Assembly (NCBI GenBank): GCA_009780065.1
Contig: WRAS01000002.1
Location: 199,916-263,915, forward strand
Source of the DNA: Bacillota bacterium
Lineage (GTDB): Bacteria > Bacillota > Clostridia > Christensenellales > UBA1242
Reading direction: 5' to 3'
Length of the DNA: 64,000 nucleotides
The notes beneath the pieces were generated by a model that saw only the letters and a program-made list of their open reading frames with translations, was not told the DNA's origin and did not search any database. This document shows, in pieces, positions 36,949 through 46,599 of the stretch (positions within the stretch are counted from its first letter, which is position 1; every line of letters starts with the position of its first letter). Both the position numbers and the translations under genes were made by a program.

Positions 36949-38973
36949 CTAGTTTAGTCTGATAAAATCACGACTCGCATATCCATCCATTCCATTCCAA
37001 TTCACGTGAAAGAAATTTCCCGTCACATCACTTGCAAGAACTGTACTGCCGTTTGGAATCGCACCGATAACTGGGCTGGTCGGCGTTGGACCACTTCTCA
37101 GATTCAAACTACCCCCTTGGGTTACCACCACACCATTCCGTGGCGTTATGTCCACAAAATCGCGCGACACCCACCCAAGTCTTCCATCAAATACGATATG
37201 ATAAAACCCTCCGCTCTCACCCGTTACTTGAACGGTGGAACCATTTGGAATCACACCAATAACTGGCGAGTTTATTGTCGGACCACTGCGAAAGTTCAAA
37301 TTCCCGCCTACGGTGCGAATCGTTCCCAAAAACCTGTCTGGACCCAAACCTGGCGTTGGTGGGGTCGGCGGTTGCGGCGGTGTCGGGCCAGGAGGTATCG
37401 GCGCAGGATCTGGCGACGAAACCTGGATTCCATTAAATACACTATACAAACGATTCCATGTTAATGGCCCAACAACACCGTCCGGATTAAGACCAAAGTT
37501 TCTCTGGAATTCACGAACTGAATTCTCGGTCATCGGACCAAATCTTCCATCCACAACAAGATCACCTGGCACAACTTCGTAATATTGGGCAATGTAATTT
37601 AACAACCATTGTAATTGTCGTACATCATTTCCGCTGGAATTACGTCTCAGAACCACGTTTGGTGGATTAGGCCCTATACCGACACGTACACCTTCACTGT
37701 TAAGGTCTGCCAATCTTGTCACAGCAACCCATATCTGCGTAATCCTGTTCCATGTTGCAGGTCCAATAACACCATCCACAGCCAAACCATTGGTACTTTG
37801 AAATTGTCTAACGGCTGCTTGGGTATCCGCACCAAACACTCCGTTTTCTACCGCAATTCGTGGTATCAGTGGAAAGTTCTGGCGAATACGGTTAAGATAT
37901 GTCTGCATCAATTGAATATAACGTGATGTATCCCCAAGACGCATTGGCGAACCGGGGTACGTTGTTGTAACATCTTGAATTCGATCTGCCGAGCCAATAT
38001 TAACATCAGCACCATAAAAAGATCTAAGAATTTGCAACGCACTATATCCACGCTGCGCCAATGTTACCGTCCCCCATTGTGACAAGCAATTTGGTCCACA
38101 TGCATTGGCACGATAGGTTGTAAACAAAGGGTTTGCAAAACCGATTCTGTGAACATATTGATTAAATACCTCGGCCGCTATTTGTCTAAGATTTTCAAAC
38201 ACATTTCGGCCATATACAAAGAACTGGTCAAACTGTGTTGTGTTTGTAATGTCAAAGTTAAAACCACGACTTCTGTACCATTCTGTGAAAATTCTGTTCA
38301 ATGCAAATGATGTAATTGCATGTATATTCGCACGTAGCGAGGCATCAGGCCATGTTGCAAAAATCTCACTACTTGCTACGTTTGCTATGTAATCTACAAA
38401 TGGAACACGGACATTTCTTGCGGCGTTATTTGTGGGCGCACCAAGACGAACCGTTATATACGTTGGAATAATAACTTGACGTACACCTACAGCAGGACCA
38501 GAAATCGTACCGCTCTGCAATGGTTGCAATACCGCAGGTGCGGGTATCCCAATTACATCAATGTCATCCACAACAGTCACCGTATCCGTCACAGTCGCAG
38601 GATCACGATGACAAACGTCCGCACGCGAGTGAATCATGATATCGTTGTCCTCGGAAAATCCAGGATGCATATGCACTGGAAGATAACTGGCTTCGCCGGC
38701 AAGAATTTCCAAACCACTAACTGTCACCGGCTCGAACCCTTCCGCAGTTATACAAACATTATAAAGCGAATAACCACGTTCTGCGGTATCCGGATTATAT
38801 GTAAGCGATTGGTCTGGTGCACTTAACTCTATGTATTCTGTCATTCCATCTTCATTTGTTAATTGGTCCGCGATTACGTTACCAGACTGATCCCTAGTAA
38901 TTACCCTCGCCCCTTTTATCGGCAGCATCTCCATCGCCGTCGTAACTTGCGCACGTTGTCTACCTGTTGGCAT
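36949..38973 (-). CDS. SleC-like cortex-lytic/peptidoglycan-binding protein with two PG-binding_1 domains and two SH3 domains
   Basis: N-terminal LPIKGARVITRDQSGNV; GVFGADTQAAVRQFQSTNGLAVDGVIGPATWNRI repeat; two LNLRSGP SH3 repeats. Confidence 0.78.
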   Translation of the reverse strand: MPTGRQRAQVTTAMEMLPIKGARVITRDQSGNVIADQLTNEDGMTEYIELSAPDQSLTYNPDTAERGYSLYNVCITAEGFEPVTVSGLEILAGEASYLPVHMHPGFSEDNDIMIHSRADVCHRDPATVTDTVTVVDDIDVIGIPAPAVLQPLQSGTISGPAVGVRQVIIPTYITVRLGAPTNNAARNVRVPFVDYIANVASSEIFATWPDASLRANIHAITSFALNRIFTEWYRSRGFNFDITNTTQFDQFFVYGRNVFENLRQIAAEVFNQYVHRIGFANPLFTTYRANACGPNCLSQWGTVTLAQRGYSALQILRSFYGADVNIGSADRIQDVTTTYPGSPMRLGDTSRYIQLMQTYLNRIRQNFPLIPRIAVENGVFGADTQAAVRQFQSTNGLAVDGVIGPATWNRITQIWVAVTRLADLNSEGVRVGIGPNPPNVVLRRNSSGNDVRQLQWLLNYIAQYYEVVPGDLVVDGRFGPMTENSVREFQRNFGLNPDGVVGPLTWNRLYSVFNGIQVSSPDPAPIPPGPTPPQPPTPPTPGLGPDRFLGTIRTVGGNLNFRSGPTINSPVIGVIPNGSTVQVTGESGGFYHIVFDGRLGWVSRDFVDITPRNGVVVTQGGSLNLRSGPTPTSPVIGAIPNGSTVLASDVTGNFFHVNWNGMDGYASRDFIRLN

Positions 38974-39186
38974 TTTTCCCTCCTTGTTTTGCCATATACT
39001 AAAATTAACCTTGGTAAGGCATGTACAATAGTCTATTTACAAAACATCTTTTAGGTGAAAATATGCCCCAAATTGTGTATTTTGGTCTTTTAACAGTGCG
39101 AAATATTGTGGTATTTCATTTTTTTCGTAATTTTCTCTTTTCTTTTGGATAAAAATATGGTAAATAGTAAATCAAGGAGGCAAAAG

Positions 39187-39378
39187 ATGAAACGAACAAT
39201 CGGTATTTTATTTGCAATTCTTGTTGTCGTTTTGATTGCCGCAAGTGCAACAAGTGTTCGCATGACATTTGATAACGTAATTACCATTCCAGAACTGCTT
39301 GTATGGTTTTTCGTGGCACAAGCCATCGGCGCAATCTCAGTTGTCACTTTTATTGTAAGAAAAAGAAATTTTAAATAA
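39187..39378 (+). CDS. Small membrane protein
   Basis: SD aaggagg; two TM helices. Confidence 0.6.
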   Translation: MKRTIGILFAILVVVLIAASATSVRMTFDNVITIPELLVWFFVAQAIGAISVVTFIVRKRNFK

Positions 39379-39399
39379 CACAAAGGAGTTTATTAATCT

Positions 39400-40077
39400 A
39401 TGGAAAGAGAATTATTAATTTTCATAACAATCATGGCAGGGGTAACCGTAGGTATCTGGATTGCATACCTCGTATATCTTCTGTTCTTTCGAAAGGCACC
39501 AGAACAAGGCAATCAAATCGTCTACGTAGATAAACCTGTACCCACACCTATCGTTACACCTGTTGCGGTCACATCTACTGAACCAACCCAAGTAAAAGGC
39601 GTAACTCGTATGGACATCCTTGCCGACATGCGCCAAGTCAACGACCCAACACTAGAAATTCTTGACCGCTTCGACTGCCCACGCCAACCATCCAGTTTGA
39701 AATACAAATCAAAAACATTTGCGTTTCTGTACGGAACCGACCTTGGCATTATCTTAATTGCCTTACTACCAGAAGAAACATCCGCAAGACTTGCAAAAGA
39801 ATGCCCAGAATTTGGTAAATCAACATTTCCAAAAGGCAAGGACTGGTACCAACTTCCTATCGCTGAATCTTTTACAAAAGAATTCATTAACGAGATTTTA
39901 ATTGCATCCTTCAACTTTGCAAAGGCACCAAAACCACCTGCGATAAAAAAGCCTACGGCAAAGAAGCCTGTAATTAAAAAAGAGCCAACAGAAAAGAAAG
40001 CACCCGCACAAAAGCCTGCAGCAAAAAAGAAACCTGTGAAAAAGCCTGTGGCCTCCAAACCCGCTCCAAAAAAATAA
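39400..40077 (+). CDS. Membrane-anchored protein with Lys/Pro/Ala-rich C-terminal tail
   Basis: N-terminal TM; KKPTAKKPVIKKEPTEKKAPAQKPAAKKKPVKK tail. Confidence 0.7.
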   Translation: MERELLIFITIMAGVTVGIWIAYLVYLLFFRKAPEQGNQIVYVDKPVPTPIVTPVAVTSTEPTQVKGVTRMDILADMRQVNDPTLEILDRFDCPRQPSSLKYKSKTFAFLYGTDLGIILIALLPEETSARLAKECPEFGKSTFPKGKDWYQLPIAESFTKEFINEILIASFNFAKAPKPPAIKKPTAKKPVIKKEPTEKKAPAQKPAAKKKPVKKPVASKPAPKK

Positions 40078-40083
40078 ATATTA

Positions 40084-40108
40084 AATCCCCCGCAGGGGGA
40101 TTTTTTTT
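40084..40108 (+). terminator. Intrinsic terminator
   Basis: AATCCCCC-GCA-GGGGGATTTTTTTT. Confidence 0.85.
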
Positions 40109-40130
40109 ATGTTGTTACACAAACTAGGTT

Positions 40131-41150
40131 GTGAAAAGATTTTTTGCTATAACCGCATTACTATCCGTTACAATGTTCTGCTCCGCTTTCCTGCCACAGA
40201 ACTATGATTTAAACAAAGAACGGAACAGCAATTTTTCGGAAGAGCCCGCATTACACATACAAAACACAGAATCCGAAGAGCCAAAAGAAGAAACCCAGAA
40301 AAAATTCATCAAGTGGATTGATTTTAATGCGTCGCTTGGAATTTTGCAAAAAACCAACAAAGCACACCGTGACCTTATTAAATTGGGAATCAATGATATC
40401 GGCACATGCGAATTACTTGCATACATTGCATTAAAAAATGGGAACAGTTTCAACATTAAAACAGACACAACAAATCTGTCAAAATTGATTAAAGAATTGG
40501 AAAAGAACGACAAGAGTTCCATCGAAAAATATTACGAGAACAAATATTACAAATACTATGTTGAATCCTATCACGCAATCCTAGACGGCATTATCAACAA
40601 GGATACGGGCGAAGTAATTGGCTTTCACCCAATCGCAAAAGGTTTTTGGCATAATGGCTACAATGATTTTGGCAATAGTCGTACCTATGGTTACAAGCGC
40701 CGTCACCTTGGACACGATTTATACGGCGGCGTCGGTACACCAATCATCGCAATGGAAGGCGGCACCATAACCGAACTTGGATGGAACCGTTTCGGCGGAT
40801 GGCGCATAGGTATCCGCAGCGACGACACCCACCGATATTATTACTACGCCCACTTACGAAAAGACAACCCCTACCCCGAGCACCTAAAATTGGGAGACCG
40901 TGTTAACGCAGGCGACATTATCGGATATCTTGGCGTAACCGGCTATTCCACCAAAGAAAACACAAATATGTCCAGTGCAAAACCTCACCTGCATTTCGGC
41001 ATACAAATAATCTTTGACCCAAGCCAAGAAGACGGCACAGGCGAAATATGGATAGACGTTTACAACATCTGCCGCTTTCTTTCAAAAAACAAAACCACCG
41101 TCAAACACAACCCCGAAACCAAAACTTACGAAAGAATAGTTAATTTATAA
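40131..41150 (+). CDS. M23-family metallopeptidase (GTG start)
   Basis: RHLGHDLYGGVGTPIIAMEGGTI...YYYYAHLRK...KPHLHFGI. Confidence 0.85.
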   Translation: MKRFFAITALLSVTMFCSAFLPQNYDLNKERNSNFSEEPALHIQNTESEEPKEETQKKFIKWIDFNASLGILQKTNKAHRDLIKLGINDIGTCELLAYIALKNGNSFNIKTDTTNLSKLIKELEKNDKSSIEKYYENKYYKYYVESYHAILDGIINKDTGEVIGFHPIAKGFWHNGYNDFGNSRTYGYKRRHLGHDLYGGVGTPIIAMEGGTITELGWNRFGGWRIGIRSDDTHRYYYYAHLRKDNPYPEHLKLGDRVNAGDIIGYLGVTGYSTKENTNMSSAKPHLHFGIQIIFDPSQEDGTGEIWIDVYNICRFLSKNKTTVKHNPETKTYERIVNL

Positions 41151-41931
41151 TCGACTCCAAATACTCCGCAACCCCATCATCATCGTGATGTGCAACAACA
41201 ATGTCCGCAAGTTTTTTAAGCTGTTCCAATGCATTTCCCATCGCAACCTTGAAGCCAACCTCTTTAAACATCAACACATCATTCATTCCATCCCCAATCG
41301 CAACTGTATCCGCCATATCAATGCCTAAAATTTCACAAAGTCTCCTTAAACCACTCCCCTTGGATACCGTTCCATTCACAATATCATAACCCGTATATGG
41401 TAATTTCCACACAACCGACTTATCTGACAAAATCAAAGATTTATTTGCAATCCGCAAACCATTCTCGTCTGCAAATTTTTGTAACGGTTCACTGAATTCT
41501 GTCATTGCTTCTATCGAACCACGGGGTTCAATCTGAGTAATTTTATTCGCCCCCAAAAAATCAGATAAAGGTCCTGTTATTTTCGATAACCTTATATGTG
41601 TTTTGTTACTTAGATGAAACAAAAAATCATCACAATACGGCATTGCCATTTCAATAAATTTTTTAACTAAACTTGTATCCAGTACACTTTCATACACAAC
41701 CTTGTCGCTCTTAACATCATAAATAAACGCCCCATTTGATGAAATTATATAATCAACTCCCGCGACCTCACACCGCGGAAATTGAACACTAAAAGGCGCA
41801 CCTGTGCAAGGGACAATTCCATACCCTTGTGCTTGCGCCTTTTTAATTGCCTTTAATGTTCTGTCTGAAATTATCTTTTCGCTATTCAACAATGTTTCAT
41901 CTAAATCGGTAAATATCGTCTTTAATTTCAT
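41140..41931 (-). CDS. Cof-type HAD hydrolase
   Basis: IFTDLDETLLNSEKIIS...VAIGDGMNDVLMFKEVGFKVAMGNA. Confidence 0.93.
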   Translation of the reverse strand: MKLKTIFTDLDETLLNSEKIISDRTLKAIKKAQAQGYGIVPCTGAPFSVQFPRCEVAGVDYIISSNGAFIYDVKSDKVVYESVLDTSLVKKFIEMAMPYCDDFLFHLSNKTHIRLSKITGPLSDFLGANKITQIEPRGSIEAMTEFSEPLQKFADENGLRIANKSLILSDKSVVWKLPYTGYDIVNGTVSKGSGLRRLCEILGIDMADTVAIGDGMNDVLMFKEVGFKVAMGNALEQLKKLADIVVAHHDDDGVAEYLESIIN

Positions 41932-42485
41932 TACGCCCTTTCTACATATATTCCTGTTCTTGTATCTACCTTAACCTTGTCACCTGTATTAACAAACATT
42001 GGAACTTTTATTGTGATTCCACTTTCTAACTCGGCATTCTTTAGCGCGGAACGTGCAGTATCCCCCGCAACACTTGGCGGTGCAGACGCAACTGTCATAA
42101 CCACGAAAGTTGGAGCACTTACCCCTATTATCTTTCCATCTGCATACGTAAAGGAAAACAAAACACCGTCTGTGTTGTATTGTATCGCATCACGAACCAT
42201 AGCCTCGTCCACCGCAATTTGTTCAAATGTCTCGGCATCCATAAAATGGTACACCTTTTCCTCGTTATACAAAAACTGCATATCTCTACGTGTCAAATCT
42301 ACATCCGGAAAATGATCCCCTGTATTAAAACGCTTTTCTTGTGTTCCACCTGTTTCCATGTTACGAATCGTCGCACGCACAAATGCAACCATCCGCGGTT
42401 GTTGAATACGCTGCGCATCCACCACCTGGTAAAAGTTACCTTCCATCTTAAAGATACTTCCTGCTCTGAAATCTCCTGCCGTCAT
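41931..42485 (-). CDS. efp: Elongation factor P
   Basis: MTAGDFRAGSIFKMEGNFYQVVDAQRIQQPRMVAFVRATIRNMETG; start at 42485. Confidence 0.93.
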   Translation of the reverse strand: MTAGDFRAGSIFKMEGNFYQVVDAQRIQQPRMVAFVRATIRNMETGGTQEKRFNTGDHFPDVDLTRRDMQFLYNEEKVYHFMDAETFEQIAVDEAMVRDAIQYNTDGVLFSFTYADGKIIGVSAPTFVVMTVASAPPSVAGDTARSALKNAELESGITIKVPMFVNTGDKVKVDTRTGIYVERA

Positions 42486-42539
42486 CTTAACCTCCAAAAA
42501 TTTAACTAAGAAACATTTTACACCCAAGCCACAAAATAA

Positions 42540-43082
42540 TCAACAAATATCTATAAATTCTGGCAAATCCTCGTCCACATAGAACCAGTTTTCTTCACTA
42601 ATCCCCTCTGAACTAATCTTTGTTGGGTCCAGAATCAAATACTTTCCAACTGCAGTCACGCATACCGTTCCATCTTTTGTAAATAATTTGCCCTCGCCCT
42701 CGAACCCGCGCGAGGTTATTTTGGTTGTCACGGTCTCGCAATAAAGATCCTGGTCCAACGGAACCGGCTTTCGATACTTTACCGCCAAATCAAACGTAAC
42801 ACCCCATGTACCTGGCCGTTCAATACAAACCGCACGCCCAACAGACTCGTCCAGCATCGCCGCACTCATCCCACCATGCATTCGACCCGGATAACTTTGA
42901 TGAATATCTTTTGGTGAAAAAATCGTTAACAGAACCTGTGAACCATCTTCTTTTTCACATTCATAAAAACGTGCTTTGAAACTGGAATCATTTTTTGTCC
43001 CGCACACGATACACCATGCACTGCTATTTTGCTTTTTCAAAACCCTGTATCTCATACATAGGTATTTAATCACGCCAAACAC
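42540..43082 (-). CDS. PaaI-type hotdog thioesterase
   Basis: YPGRMHGGMSAAMLDESVGRAV. Confidence 0.85.
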   Translation of the reverse strand: MFGVIKYLCMRYRVLKKQNSSAWCIVCGTKNDSSFKARFYECEKEDGSQVLLTIFSPKDIHQSYPGRMHGGMSAAMLDESVGRAVCIERPGTWGVTFDLAVKYRKPVPLDQDLYCETVTTKITSRGFEGEGKLFTKDGTVCVTAVGKYLILDPTKISSEGISEENWFYVDEDLPEFIDIC

Positions 43083-43264
43083 ACCTTGTCAAACTGTATT
43101 AAACAACAAGTATCCAGAAACAGAGCCTAGTCATCCAGACCAAAGTCGGGTAAAACGAAGCGAAGCGGAGAGACCCAGCGAGAATAGCAAGCATGAGTAT
43201 CATCAATAATACACATACCATTGCAGACACAAATACAAAGTAACTCAACAGAAACTCTTCCAAA

Positions 43265-43386
43265 CACGTCATTGCGAGCGAAGCGAAGCAATCCAGTATA
43301 ATTATTTATACTTGGTTATTGCAATGAACATCCAAGACTAAATAACATCACTGAATCGCCACGCCCTTCGGGCTCGCGATGACGTG
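43265..43386. repeat. Intergenic palindromic repeat of the 'GTCATTGCGAGCGAAGCGAAGCAATCC' type
   Basis: CACGTCATTGCGAGC / GCTCGCGATGACGTG arms. Confidence 0.75.
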
Positions 43387-43486
43387 TACGTGGCTTTTAT
43401 GTTTTGAATTTAACCAGTGGGAACAGATGCCCACAAAATAAATCGTCAAAAGAAAAATTAACTCAATTCGGTAAAAAGCCATGATA

Positions 43487-43664
43487 TTGTTAAAATTCCG
43501 CCAATAATAATTTTGAATATTTTATCGGTGCGGAACTTTTATCATTCAAAAATGTCATTTATCTATGAGGGGCCCTCTTAAACCTCATAGATAAATGACA
43601 TTGTATTTACAAAAGTTCTCGGTTTTAAAGTATGAAAAATTTTGTATTGGCGGAATTTTGGCAA
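43487..43664. repeat. Repeat family B copy 3 (178 bp, different arm sequence)
   Basis: AAAATTCCGCCAATA...TCGGTGCGGAACTTTT...AATGTCATTTATCTATGAGG hairpin...AAAAGTTCTCGGTTTT...TATTGGCGGAATTTT. Confidence 0.9.
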
Positions 43665-43671
43665 ATAAAAA

Positions 43672-45756
43672 CTACTCTCTCCCCTGATAAAATTCTTCTA
43701 AATCTTCATCAGGATTGTCCCAGTCATATCCACTTCCATCGGTAGATGGTTTGAACTTCTCTTCTTCCTCGTCTTCTTCATATTCATCTTCTTCGTCGTA
43801 TATGTCATCTTCACCATCTTGTTCTTCATCTTCCTCTGATTCCTCTTCTTCAGACTCTTCCTCTGCCTCTTCCGTCTTTTCCTCGGAATCCTCTTGCTTT
43901 TTTTCTTCGACCTTTTCTTCTATCTGCTCTTTTTCTTTAACTTCTTTTATTTTTTCTTCTACAACAGAAACAGACTCCTCTTCCAACTCCTGCGCCACTG
44001 GCTCCGATTCTCTGATTTTAGATTTCCGTTCGTATTTAACTTCTACTATTTTTTCGACGATGATTTCTTCCTCATCTTCTTCCTGTTCCTCTATCTCTTC
44101 AATCTCTGCCTCAACTTCCTCGTCTATTTCATCATCTTCTTCTACTTCTTCGACAATCTGACTCTTCTCGATAACTGGTTCCGGCATTTTTACAACAACA
44201 GATTCTTCTATCTCAACTTCTATTTCCTCATCCGCTTCAATTTCTTCCTCGATTTCTTCGTCTTCTGTTTCTTCTTGAATTTCCTCTTCGGCTATCTCTT
44301 CTTTTTTATCTTCTATAACCAAAGCAAGTTCTTCTTCAATCTCTTCCTCTTCGTCATCTTCCTCCACAATCGGCACCATAGTCTGCCCCCTTGCACGTCG
44401 GGCCTCTTGCATTATTAAACTCTCTTTAACTTCAACCTTGCCAAATTCGACCTCAGGCTCTGGTTCTTCTGCCACAGATTCTTCCACCTCGGCATGATAA
44501 CTGGCTTCAATAATTTTGTCCAGATCCACAACCTCTTTCACCACATTAATTTTCTCAACAATAACCTGCTCGGCCACTTCTTCGGTTTTAACTGGTGCTA
44601 TTACGGTCTTTGGTGCGGCTTTGGCTTCCGACTCTGTCGAAACACCCTCACGCCACCCAAGTTTATTTTCCTGCCTTGCCCTTGCAATAGCAAGTGCGTT
44701 CGGCGGAACACTGGCGGTAATTGTACTGCCTGCCGCAATGAACGCCCTATTTTCCACAATGATAGGAGCAACAAGGTTCGAGTTACTTCCAATAAAGACC
44801 TCGTCCCCCACAATGGTTTGATTCTTTTTCTCGCCGTCATAGTTACAAAACACCACACCACAACCAATATTACAATCCCGTCCAACAATTGCATCCCCCA
44901 CATACGAAAGATGCGAAATCTTGGTTCCATTTCCAATGGTCGAATTCTTAATTTCTACGAAATTTCCAATGCGGCAATTCTCTCCTATATGGGTACCAAT
45001 CCTAAGATGCGCATACGGACCTACTACGCTGCCGCTTTCTACCTTGGCACCATGAAGTTGACTTGCATTAATTGTGCTGGAAATTATTGTACATCCACGA
45101 CCTATTCGTGTGCCTTGTTTAATTACTGTGCGGCCTTCTAAACGTACATTGTCCTCGATAATTACATCACGTTCAATCTGAACATCTGCATCGATATGAA
45201 CCGTATCGGGGTCATTGATTAATACACCATTTTCCGCATGCAAGGTATTAATTCGTGCACGTGTAATTTTTATTGCCCGCGCAAGTTGTGAATAATTATA
45301 AACCGCGACAAAATCATCCTCATCCAATTCTGGCAACTCTACAATTTCAATCTTGCCGCCACCACGAACATATTCCGTGTCAAAGATCCATCCACGCGGC
45401 ATACGTACCGCTTTGTGCCCAAATGCAGATACCATACCATATGCTTGTTCAATTGTTTCTTTTGTAAGCAGCGGCATATCCGCATAAACAACCATTGTGT
45501 ATTGATACTCGCCAGAATATTTCTTAACCAAAGAAACTATGTCATCGTTTTCACGCACATCCACTTTGCGATATCTGTACCCAAACAAAGTATTATCCAG
45601 CCATGTTTCCATGCTGCGCCCACATATTTCTTTCTCGTACGGATTTGCGCACGAAAATCCAACAAGTTTTGGAATTAACACAAGAATAAATAACGAATCC
45701 TCGTTCAATTCCTCAAGTTTTTTTTCTACGGTCATTGTCTGCATCTCAACCCCCAC
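43672..45756 (-). CDS. GlmU-like protein: degenerate nucleotidyltransferase domain, intact LbH acetyltransferase domain, ~270-aa acidic tail
   Basis: NCRIGNFVEIKNSTIGNGTKISHLSYVGDAIVGRDCNIGCGVVFCNYDGEKKNQTIVGDEVFIGSNSNLVAP; no GxGTRM signature. Confidence 0.9.
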   Translation of the reverse strand: MGVEMQTMTVEKKLEELNEDSLFILVLIPKLVGFSCANPYEKEICGRSMETWLDNTLFGYRYRKVDVRENDDIVSLVKKYSGEYQYTMVVYADMPLLTKETIEQAYGMVSAFGHKAVRMPRGWIFDTEYVRGGGKIEIVELPELDEDDFVAVYNYSQLARAIKITRARINTLHAENGVLINDPDTVHIDADVQIERDVIIEDNVRLEGRTVIKQGTRIGRGCTIISSTINASQLHGAKVESGSVVGPYAHLRIGTHIGENCRIGNFVEIKNSTIGNGTKISHLSYVGDAIVGRDCNIGCGVVFCNYDGEKKNQTIVGDEVFIGSNSNLVAPIIVENRAFIAAGSTITASVPPNALAIARARQENKLGWREGVSTESEAKAAPKTVIAPVKTEEVAEQVIVEKINVVKEVVDLDKIIEASYHAEVEESVAEEPEPEVEFGKVEVKESLIMQEARRARGQTMVPIVEEDDEEEEIEEELALVIEDKKEEIAEEEIQEETEDEEIEEEIEADEEIEVEIEESVVVKMPEPVIEKSQIVEEVEEDDEIDEEVEAEIEEIEEQEEDEEEIIVEKIVEVKYERKSKIRESEPVAQELEEESVSVVEEKIKEVKEKEQIEEKVEEKKQEDSEEKTEEAEEESEEEESEEDEEQDGEDDIYDEEDEYEEDEEEEKFKPSTDGSGYDWDNPDEDLEEFYQGRE

Positions 45757-45769
45757 ATTAGTAATCTAT

Positions 45770-46210
45770 TTATCCCTCTACCTTCAATTTAAAGTTACCT
45801 TCCAAACCATAATTAAACTTTACTTTTATTTTATATTCCCCAACCATCTTTATTGCCTCTGGCATGACAATATCACGTTTCTCAATTTCAAACCCTTTTT
45901 CGACAAGCCCCCGTGCAATCTCGGTCGATGTTACCGACCCAAACATCTTTCCCCCTTCTCCCACTTTCACAGTTAACACTACAACAACGTCTTCCAGTTT
46001 TTTAATAATATCACGAATTCTTGCTTTGTCTTGTTCGGTGTGAAATGCGTCACTTTGCGCCTTGGCTTTTACCTTTGCAATTACCGCATCATCCGCCACA
46101 ATCCCCAATTTATTTTTTACAAGATAATTCTTTCCATACCCATCATTCACATTGATAACTTCGCCCGCCTTACCTTTACCAGGCACGTCTTTTAATAAAT
46201 ATACTTGCAT
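45770..46210 (-). CDS. rplI: 50S ribosomal protein L9
   Basis: MQVYLLKDVPGKGKAGEVINVNDGYGKNYLVKNKLG. Confidence 0.96.
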   Translation of the reverse strand: MQVYLLKDVPGKGKAGEVINVNDGYGKNYLVKNKLGIVADDAVIAKVKAKAQSDAFHTEQDKARIRDIIKKLEDVVVVLTVKVGEGGKMFGSVTSTEIARGLVEKGFEIEKRDIVMPEAIKMVGEYKIKVKFNYGLEGNFKLKVEG

Positions 46211-46281
46211 AAGTTAAACCTCCTTGTTCAATAATACAATAAATACGCATATAAGGCAAATAACTAAACAAGGAGTTCGTA

Positions 46282-46596
46282 ATGGAAATTAGATGCAAAA
46301 AAACAGACTGTGCATACAACACAGGTGCCAGTTGCAGCGCAGAATCCATAATGGTAGGCGGTTACGCAGATTGTGAAACATACAGTCCCGACGAACTGAA
46401 AAAGAGTTTAATTATCAAAAACGGAAACCTGTTCGAAATATCCGAAGAACTGGTTGCAAAAAATACACGCAACGTTCCGCTTTCCTGCCGTGCAAAGCAT
46501 TGTTTATTTAATCGCCAAAGCAAATGTTACGCCAATGGAATCACTGTAATAGACGACGAAGACGACGCAGGCTGCGCAACATTCATAGAACGTTAA
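46282..46596 (+). CDS. Protein with two DUF1540-like Cys motifs
   Basis: IRCKKTDCAYNTGASCSAESI...LSCRAKHCLFNRQSKCYANGI. Confidence 0.82.
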   Translation: MEIRCKKTDCAYNTGASCSAESIMVGGYADCETYSPDELKKSLIIKNGNLFEISEELVAKNTRNVPLSCRAKHCLFNRQSKCYANGITVIDDEDDAGCATFIER

Positions 46597-46599
46597 ACG

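Noticed and set aside
43085-43400. GTCATTGCGAGCGAAGCGAAGCAATCC palindrome as novel
   Set aside because: This type of intergenic repeat is widespread in many bacterial genomes.
43715-44418. Ser-rich and Phe/Leu-rich + strand ORFs (148 and 174 aa)
   Set aside because: They are antisense shadows of the Glu-rich tail of the GlmU-like gene.
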